From positions 1,054,001-1,118,000 of the forward strand of contig OZ220731.1 in the NCBI GenBank assembly GCA_965116785.1: a stretch of 64,000 bases of DNA. The letters are read 5' to 3'. Below the pieces are notes generated by a model that was not told the origin of the DNA, made no database searches, and saw nothing but the letters and a program-made list of their open reading frames with translations. This DNA is from Bin87 sp965116785. Lineage in GTDB: Bacteria; Chloroflexota; Dehalococcoidia; Lucifugimonadales; UBA3495. Of this stretch, positions 59,272-64,000 are shown piece after piece. Position numbers and translations under genes: made by a program. Each line of letters starts with the position of its first letter. Position 1 is the stretch's first letter.

Positions 59272-60057
59272 CTACTCGGGCCACTCGTTGAGCGCTATCA
59301 CGCTGAACACCGCTCCCTCGGCATCGCGCAGCACGGCGAAACGGGCGAAGTTGGGAATATCCTGAGGCCCCACGATGACCTCGCCTCCAAGGGCGACCCC
59401 CTTGGCGGCGACGGCATCCGCGTCGTCAACGCCGATATAGATGCCCCAGTTGGGCGGCACGGGTCCCCAGTCCTCGCCAATCTTGAGCATACCGGCGACC
59501 TGGACGCCGGAAACCTTGAACAGGGTGTACTCGAACGGAGTGTCCGGATCGGGGGCGACCTCGGCTCCCAGCACCTGTGAATAGAAACTCCCGGCAGAGT
59601 CGGTGTCGGTGGTCGCCAATTCGAACCAGGCGATGGCGCCGGGCTCGTGCATCTTGCCGGCGCCGGCGTGTTTGAGGGGGTACCACAGGCGGAGGAACGC
59701 GCCTTCCTTGTCCTGGATCAAAGCCATCCGGCCGACGTCCATCACGTCGAAGGGCTCCATGAGCACGTTGCCTCCGGCTGAGCGGGCACGGTCTACCGCC
59801 GCTTCCAGATCGTCGACTGTGACGTACACGCTCCAGTGGGGAGGCAAGTTTTCCTGGCCGGGCCCAGGCTCTGCGGAAGCGCAGACCGGTACGCCGTCGT
59901 GGCTGAACATGGTGTAGACCATGTCCGGCCCGGCCGGATGATCATCGTAGGTCCAGCCGAAGAGAGCGGAATAGAAGTCCTTGGCGACCTGACCGTTTTT
60001 GCACAGCAGGTCCGCCCAGGACGGAGAGCCGGAAGGGTACTCGGTTATCTCGGGCAT
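59272..60057 (-). CDS. Two-domain VOC (glyoxalase-fold) protein
   Basis: 261 residues; GGAGG upstream of 60057. Two vicinal-oxygen-chelate modules are arranged in tandem: PSWADLLCKNGQVAKDFYSA with LFGWTYDD, then IAWFELATTDTDSAGSFYSQ with VLGAEVAPD. Each ends in a D-x-EGA(F/V)F-like strand (DKEGAFLRLWYP and DAEGAVFSVIAL). VOC proteins bind a metal and act as dioxygenases, isomerases or resistance proteins; no specific role can be assigned. It lies downstream of an LLM gene in the same orientation but is separated from it by a terminator. Confidence 0.85.
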   Translation of the reverse strand: MPEITEYPSGSPSWADLLCKNGQVAKDFYSALFGWTYDDHPAGPDMVYTMFSHDGVPVCASAEPGPGQENLPPHWSVYVTVDDLEAAVDRARSAGGNVLMEPFDVMDVGRMALIQDKEGAFLRLWYPLKHAGAGKMHEPGAIAWFELATTDTDSAGSFYSQVLGAEVAPDPDTPFEYTLFKVSGVQVAGMLKIGEDWGPVPPNWGIYIGVDDADAVAAKGVALGGEVIVGPQDIPNFARFAVLRDAEGAVFSVIALNEWPE

Positions 60058-60188
60058 TGTTGGCCTCCAGGTAGATAAATGTTGCGCGAATCAGGATAAC
60101 AGCGCAAGCCGGACGGCGACGCGCAGGCGGTGTCACGTAATGTGCGCTTTGCCGGATGCACTCCCGGGTTCGAACCGGGCAGAAATAA

Positions 60189-60210
60189 GGGGCGAATGCA
60201 AATTCGCCCC
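60189..60210 (-). terminator. Terminator of the third LLM gene
   Basis: A nine-base stem (60189-60197 with 60202-60210). On the minus strand it is followed by TTATTTCTG. It lies 26 bases after the LLM stop. Confidence 0.7.
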
Positions 60211-60235
60211 GGTGTACTGAGGTGGTGTTCGGCAA

Positions 60236-61435
60236 CTAGTCGTCGGCCGGCACCGCGGCCTCCACTTTCATGTCCTTGAAGGCGGGCATGACCTCTTCCG
60301 CGAACTGCTGCAACTGCTCGAGGATCACCGACTGCGGTGTACCCACGGGCTGGCCTACCTGGATTCGCTGGAGGCCCGGGTATCGCTCCTCGACACCCTT
60401 CAACAACTCGATGATCCGGTCGGGCGGACCGGCCAGGACGCTGCCGTTTTCGATGGCGTCCTCGATGGTGGGCAGCCCGGCGTTCGGTGCGATCTCGGGA
60501 TTGCTGATATCGCGAATCTGCTGCTCGGTCAGACCCCGCGTGAGGCGCAGCGGGCCGAACATCTTGAGGTTTTCCTCGTAGTACCCGGCGCCCTGTCGCG
60601 CTGCTTCCTCGACCGTGGGTGCAATGTGGAAGTGGAAACCGACGGCGAGGTCCTCGCCCAACTCGGCTTCCGGTTTGCCGTTGCGACGGAGCGCGTCACG
60701 GTAGCCGTGCATGATCCCGTCCATCGCGCCGCCCTCGGAGGAGCCTCCGCCGATGACGCCCTTGATGCCCATCTTCGCCATGAATTCCAGGGCGCGGCCG
60801 GTGCCACCCTGGATGGGCTGCCAGGTCTCGACAGGGAGAGTCTTCGGCCTGGGGACGAGGGTGATGTCCTCGAGGGGATACCCGCGGTAGGGCACTCCCT
60901 GCGGCGGGAAGTTGAAGTGCTTGCCCTGGTGCGAGAAGGCGCGTTCGTGGAACGCTTTGAAAATGACCTCGACCTGCTCCTCGAACAGTTCGCGGTTGGC
61001 GGGCTGATCCATGAGCGGTGAGCCGAAGGATTCGACCTCGCGGGTGTGGTAGCCCCGTCCAACGCCGAAGATCACGCGGCCTTTGGTGAGCCAATCGGCC
61101 ATGGCGAAGTCCTCGGCGAGGCGCAGTGGGTGCCACATGGGAGCGATGTTGAACCCGCACCCGAAACGCAGCCGTTCGGTCACGTGCGCCAAATGGACGA
61201 TGAACATCAGGAGGTTGGGGATACACTCATACCCCTCAGGCTGGAAGTGATGTTCGGCCATCCAGAAGGTATCGTAGCCATGCTTGTCCAGGGTCTGCGC
61301 GATGGCAACGCCCTTGTCGAACGCCGTGGCCAGGTATTCGTCGGAATAGGTGCGATCGTTAACTGCGGTTCCGCCGTAGCCAACGTTGTCCATGTCCACG
61401 TGGCCCGCGTACAGGCTGTCAAAGGTGGTAATCAT
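60236..61435 (-). CDS. LLM-class flavin-dependent oxidoreductase
   Basis: 399 residues; start at 61435 with GGGAGG seven bases upstream. Luciferase-like features: LDKHGYDTFWMAEHHFQPEG, ERLRFGCGFNIAPMWHPLRL, DWLTKGRVIFGVGRGYHTRE with VESFGSPL, then LPVETWQPIQGGTGRALEFM. It is longer than the other two LLM proteins because of a C-terminal extension (LAGPPDRIIELLKGVEERYP to the stop). It is probably an FMN-dependent monooxygenase of an unknown organic substrate. Confidence 0.87.
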   Translation of the reverse strand: MITTFDSLYAGHVDMDNVGYGGTAVNDRTYSDEYLATAFDKGVAIAQTLDKHGYDTFWMAEHHFQPEGYECIPNLLMFIVHLAHVTERLRFGCGFNIAPMWHPLRLAEDFAMADWLTKGRVIFGVGRGYHTREVESFGSPLMDQPANRELFEEQVEVIFKAFHERAFSHQGKHFNFPPQGVPYRGYPLEDITLVPRPKTLPVETWQPIQGGTGRALEFMAKMGIKGVIGGGSSEGGAMDGIMHGYRDALRRNGKPEAELGEDLAVGFHFHIAPTVEEAARQGAGYYEENLKMFGPLRLTRGLTEQQIRDISNPEIAPNAGLPTIEDAIENGSVLAGPPDRIIELLKGVEERYPGLQRIQVGQPVGTPQSVILEQLQQFAEEVMPAFKDMKVEAAVPADD

Positions 61436-61588
61436 CAAATGCCTCCCGTAGTCGAGCGCAAAACGCGCCAAAAACGGTTACCCGCGAACGGGAACCGTAG
61501 GGTGAGGGCATTTTAGGCCAACGGGGACGACGGTTCAACTGCCGCAAACCTTGAATTGCGAGGGCAACTCTGGCAAGATATCCGTACC

Positions 61589-62500
61589 ATGAGAGTAGGC
61601 GCATTTGAACTACAGGAACCCCTGCCCGAACTGCGTGATCCGCACGTTTTCGCGATGATCCGCCCATGGGTTGACGTGGGCAGCGTCGGGACGTTGACGC
61701 TGAACCGACTGGAAAGGTACCTGGGCTCCAAGGAATTGGGGCGGCTGCACCGGCCCGGCGAGTTCTTCGACTTCACGAGGTATCGCCCCAACATGCGGCT
61801 GGTGGACAACGAACGCCGGGTGCGCGTCCCCAACAGCATCATCCGGTACGCGACCACGGAAAACGGACCGGACTACCTGTTCTTCCACCTCCGCGAGCCC
61901 CACGCCAACAGCGAGACCTACACCGACTCCATCCTGGAAGTCGTTGAAAAGTTCGACGTGAAACGGTACTGCCGGCTTGGGGCCATGTACGACGCAGTGC
62001 CCCACACGCGGCCATTGCTGGTGACCGGTTCTTTGGGCTCGGTCCCGCAATCGCGGTCAGTGCCCAACCTGAAGCTCCGAGGCAGCACCTACCAGGGTCC
62101 CACGACGATAATGAACCTGGTGTCCGACGGCATCGACAGGATGGAAATTGAGGCGATCAATTTCATGGTGCATCTGCCCCAGTACGTGCAGTTGGACGAG
62201 GACTACAACGGGACCGCGCGGATGATCGAGGTGCTCTCGTCCGTGTATTCGGAGATCCCCGCTGACCTGGCGCCCACACGTCGGGGCCAGCGGCAATACC
62301 GGGAACTGAACGCCGCGGTGGAGCGGAACTCCGACCTCCAGGGCCTCATCAAGCAGATGGAAGACTACTACGACACCAACGAGGTCGAGACCGCTCCGGC
62401 AGAAGAGACCGCCAGCCAGGAAGAAGCGGCGCCGCTGTCACCGGAGATCGAGCAGTTCCTCAGCGAACTGGGCGAGGAATTTGGGCAGCGGGACAACTAG
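61589..62500 (+). CDS. PAC2 family protein
   Basis: 303 residues; start at 61589 because MRVGAFELQEPLPELRDPHV is the natural PAC2 opening. Further motifs: MIRPWVDVGSVGTLTLNRLE, LRGSTYQGPTTIMNLVSDGI and EAINFMVHLPQYVQLDEDYN, followed by an acidic tail (EETASQEEAAPLSPEIEQFL). PAC2 proteins are ATP-grasp-unrelated proteins that resemble proteasome-assembly chaperones in eukaryotes and archaea; bacterial members are of unknown role and occur in actinobacteria and Chloroflexota. No proteasome genes are in this window. Confidence 0.8.
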   Translation: MRVGAFELQEPLPELRDPHVFAMIRPWVDVGSVGTLTLNRLERYLGSKELGRLHRPGEFFDFTRYRPNMRLVDNERRVRVPNSIIRYATTENGPDYLFFHLREPHANSETYTDSILEVVEKFDVKRYCRLGAMYDAVPHTRPLLVTGSLGSVPQSRSVPNLKLRGSTYQGPTTIMNLVSDGIDRMEIEAINFMVHLPQYVQLDEDYNGTARMIEVLSSVYSEIPADLAPTRRGQRQYRELNAAVERNSDLQGLIKQMEDYYDTNEVETAPAEETASQEEAAPLSPEIEQFLSELGEEFGQRDN

Positions 62501-62524
62501 GCAGCCCGCATCGAGAAACAAACG

Positions 62525-62555
62525 AGCCGGGTCATATGACCCGGCTTTCGTTTTG
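62525..62555. terminator. Terminator between the PAC2 gene and tRNA-Met
   Basis: A perfect palindrome at 62525-62546 (11 bases each way) followed by TTCGTTTT on the plus strand and by CGTTTGTTTC on the minus strand. It can therefore end both the PAC2 transcript and the tRNA transcript. Confidence 0.85.
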
Positions 62556-62571
62556 CGCTCTCGGGGAGCGA

Positions 62572-62646
62572 TGGTGGCGACGGATGGATTCGAACCAACG
62601 ACCTAGCGCTTATGAAGCGCCCGCTCTGCCACTGAGCTACGTCGCC
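62572..62646 (-). tRNA. tRNA-Met (anticodon CAT)
   Basis: 75 bases on the minus strand with encoded CCA. The acceptor GGCGACG pairs with CGTCGCC; the anticodon loop TTCATAA gives CAT; the T arm contains GGTTCGAATCC. The perfectly paired acceptor end argues against initiator tRNA, so elongator Met is most likely; a tRNA-Ile that would be modified at C34 is also possible. Confidence 0.95.
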
Positions 62647-62726
62647 TACCGAGCGGCCTCGACCAGACGCCGATGCTACCGCAGGCGATTCAATGGTAAG
62701 TCTCGCCCCGCCGGGTTGTCAATCGA

Positions 62727-63098
62727 ATGACGGCCCAGTACCAACCCAGCGACGAGCAGGCCGCCCTGTGGCAGGCCAGCGCGGGGCTGGAAACCATAGT
62801 CGCCGATTTGTGCGGTCGGCTGCAGCCATTTCCGGCCTTTCTGGGAATGACGACGATCCAGGCGATTGAGCTGGATCCGACTCCCGCTCCGTTGAGCGAC
62901 CTGGGTTGCGTGGTAGTTACGCCGGACGGCGTTATCGCCGAACTGGACGTGACCGCCATTCCGGGAGTGGTCGGGGTGCTTGAAGTCGACCAGGTTGAGG
63001 AGTTCCGGCCGCTGGATCTGCCGGTGCAGACGCGCCTGACCTATCTGACCGAAGCGATCCGCGTCCTCGTCGCAGAAATCGCAAATCGGGACGGTTAG
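62727..63098 (+). CDS. Small protein of unknown function
   Basis: 123 residues, not recognised. It starts MTAQYQPSDEQAALWQASAG and has a middle that looks like a small alpha/beta domain (PLSDLGCVVVTPDGVIAELD, then VLEVDQVEEFRPLDL) with a C-terminal helix (LTEAIRVLVAEIANRD). There is no signal peptide or membrane segment. Its last four bases overlap the end of moaC on the other strand. Acidic composition and third-position GC preference match the neighbours, which supports a real gene. Confidence 0.55.
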   Translation: MTAQYQPSDEQAALWQASAGLETIVADLCGRLQPFPAFLGMTTIQAIELDPTPAPLSDLGCVVVTPDGVIAELDVTAIPGVVGVLEVDQVEEFRPLDLPVQTRLTYLTEAIRVLVAEIANRDG

Positions 63099-63604
63099 GT
63101 GTCCGTCAGGTCCACGTCTCCGGACTGGCCGCCGGTTTTGCGCAGCAGTCGCACCCCGTCGATGCGAACGGCGCGGTCAACGGCTTTGCACATGTCGTAG
63201 ACCGTGAGGGCAGCGACTGAGACCGCGGTCAGGGCCTCCATCTCGACGCCCGTTTTGCCCGAGGTGGTCGCCGTGGTGGTTATGCGCACCCGGCTCTCCG
63301 CTTCGTCAAGCTCCAACTCCACGTCCACTTTGTTCAGCGGAAGAGGGTGGCACAAGGGAATCAGCTCCGCAGTCTTCTTGGCGCCCATGATGCCGGCCAA
63401 CTGGGCGATGGTGAGGACGTCGCCCTTTTTCATCAGGCCATCGCGGATCAACGCCAACGTCGCCGGCTCCATCAGCACGTATCCGCAGGCCTGAGCCATA
63501 CGGTCGGTTACCGGTTTCCAACCCACGTCGACCATGCGGGCGCTACCGTCTTCGGACAGGTGAGTCAGGTGGTCGGCGGGTTTGCTGGCGTTGTCGGTGG
63601 TCAT
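63095..63604 (-). CDS. moaC: Cyclic pyranopterin monophosphate synthase
   Basis: 169 residues. It converts the MoaA product to cPMP, the first stable intermediate of molybdopterin synthesis. Motifs: LTIAQLAGIMGAKKTAELIP with LCHPLPLNKVDVELEL, TTATTSGKTGVEMEALTAVS and the C-terminal VYDMCKAVDRAVRIDGVRLL with the catalytic Lys. It follows moaA by ten bases. Molybdopterin is needed by the hydroxylase encoded at 27.8-31.6 kb. Confidence 0.95.
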   Translation of the reverse strand: MTTDNASKPADHLTHLSEDGSARMVDVGWKPVTDRMAQACGYVLMEPATLALIRDGLMKKGDVLTIAQLAGIMGAKKTAELIPLCHPLPLNKVDVELELDEAESRVRITTTATTSGKTGVEMEALTAVSVAALTVYDMCKAVDRAVRIDGVRLLRKTGGQSGDVDLTDT

Positions 63605-63614
63605 GGGTTCCTCG

Positions 63615-64000
63615 TCATCCGCCGATGTGGTACATCTCGACCTTGGTGCGAGCCGCGGCTTCGGCGGCGGTCATCTCGGTGCGCTCCTCGGAGTAACGGT
63701 CGCGCCGCGCGCGCCAAGCGCCGGTGATGACGTCATCCAAGTCGGCGTCGGATGCGCCGCCGCGCATGGGTCCGCGCAGGTCGACCCCGTCGGTTGCGAA
63801 CAGGCAGGTGTAAAGCTTGCCGTCGGTGGACAGACGGGCGCGAGTGCAGTTGCCACAGAAGGGCTGGGTCACAGAGGCGATCACGCCGATTTCACCCGAC
63901 CCGTCGCGGTAACGCCATCGGTTGGCCACCTCTCCGACATAGTTGGGTTCCGCCGGTTCGAGAGGCAGCTCAGCGTCGATCATGGCCACGATCTCTGCGG
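63615..64000 (-). CDS. moaA: GTP 3',8-cyclase, C-terminal part (cut by window edge)
   Basis: About 128 codons of the C-terminus; the N-terminal radical-SAM domain lies beyond the right edge. The C-terminal [4Fe-4S] cluster that binds GTP is visible: VTQPFCGNCTRARLSTDGKL followed by YTCLFA (CxxC and a Cys about 13 residues on). The C-terminal tail (MYHIGG) matches the double-Gly end that is essential in MoaA. An internal GTG at 63989 should not be taken as the start. Confidence 0.92.
   Translation of the reverse strand, partial: AEIVAMIDAELPLEPAEPNYVGEVANRWRYRDGSGEIGVIASVTQPFCGNCTRARLSTDGKLYTCLFATDGVDLRGPMRGGASDADLDDVITGAWRARRDRYSEERTEMTAAEAAARTKVEMYHIGG

Noticed and set aside
1..64000. CRISPR array, prophage, insertion sequence or origin of replication
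   Set aside because: No regularly spaced repeats, no transposase or phage genes and no DnaA-box cluster were seen on reading both strands.

Overview
The window reads as a 64-kb piece of a high-GC bacterial chromosome, most likely from the phylum Chloroflexota (Dehalococcoidia / SAR202-like). That assignment is an inference. It rests on three luciferase-like flavin monooxygenases and an F420-type PPOX protein, lipoproteins with Ala/Pro/Thr-rich linkers, an IleRS of the second (eukaryote-like) type, a bacterial translin and a UGSC-type selenoprotein. There is no rRNA, CRISPR array, prophage or intact insertion sequence. Two tRNAs are present: Pro-CGG and Met-CAU.

Layout. 1-2.8 kb: the start of a peptide-binding lipoprotein (minus strand), the decayed C-terminus of a type ISP restriction enzyme, and an intact EVE-like/nuclease gene; this is a small defence-like patch. 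3.1-6.3 kb: two FmdB-type zinc ribbons, thiE, a translin-family gene and a DUF2071 gene. 6.4-8.1 kb: a two-gene unit whose second gene is a selenoprotein, with an in-frame UGA at 7781-7783 in a UGGC motif and a SECIS-like hairpin right after it. 8.1-9.9 kb: a membrane-anchored PQQ-type propeller. 10-18.7 kb (minus): a complete peptide ABC importer with two paralogous binding lipoproteins, two permeases (one carrying an EF-hand-like loop) and two ATPases. 19-25.3 kb: LLM oxidoreductase, GYD protein, thiD, ileS, mutM. 25.5-31.6 kb: a three-part fusion (DapA-like + MfnB-like + TusA-like), then a three-subunit molybdenum hydroxylase with its own promoter. 31.6-38 kb: F420-type PPOX protein, SbcC-like ATPase, ABC-2 exporter pair, ffh. 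38-41 kb (minus): overlapping nucleic-acid genes: amidohydrolase-Mug fusion, ThpR, AlkA-like glycosylase. 41-46 kb: split transketolase, then proBA with a small unknown gene. 46-51.5 kb: mfd convergent with a DUF4349 lipoprotein. 51.5-61.4 kb: a catabolic-looking region (FAD oxidase, zinc alcohol dehydrogenase, LLM enzymes, acyl-CoA ligase, PuuE-type deacetylase, VOC protein) interrupted by an A/T-richer PD-(D/E)XK nuclease gene. 61.6-64 kb: PAC2 protein, tRNA-Met, a small unknown protein, moaC and the end of moaA.

How the genes fit together: the importer would supply peptides or other small organic solutes. The oxidoreductases, acyl-CoA ligase and molybdenum hydroxylase suggest oxidation of diverse organic compounds, and moaA/moaC make the molybdopterin such a hydroxylase needs. 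The strongest unusual signals are the UGA-containing selenoprotein unit and the DapA-MfnB-TusA fusion; next come the EVE-nuclease beside a dead restriction enzyme, the amidohydrolase-Mug fusion and the EF-hand loop in a permease.
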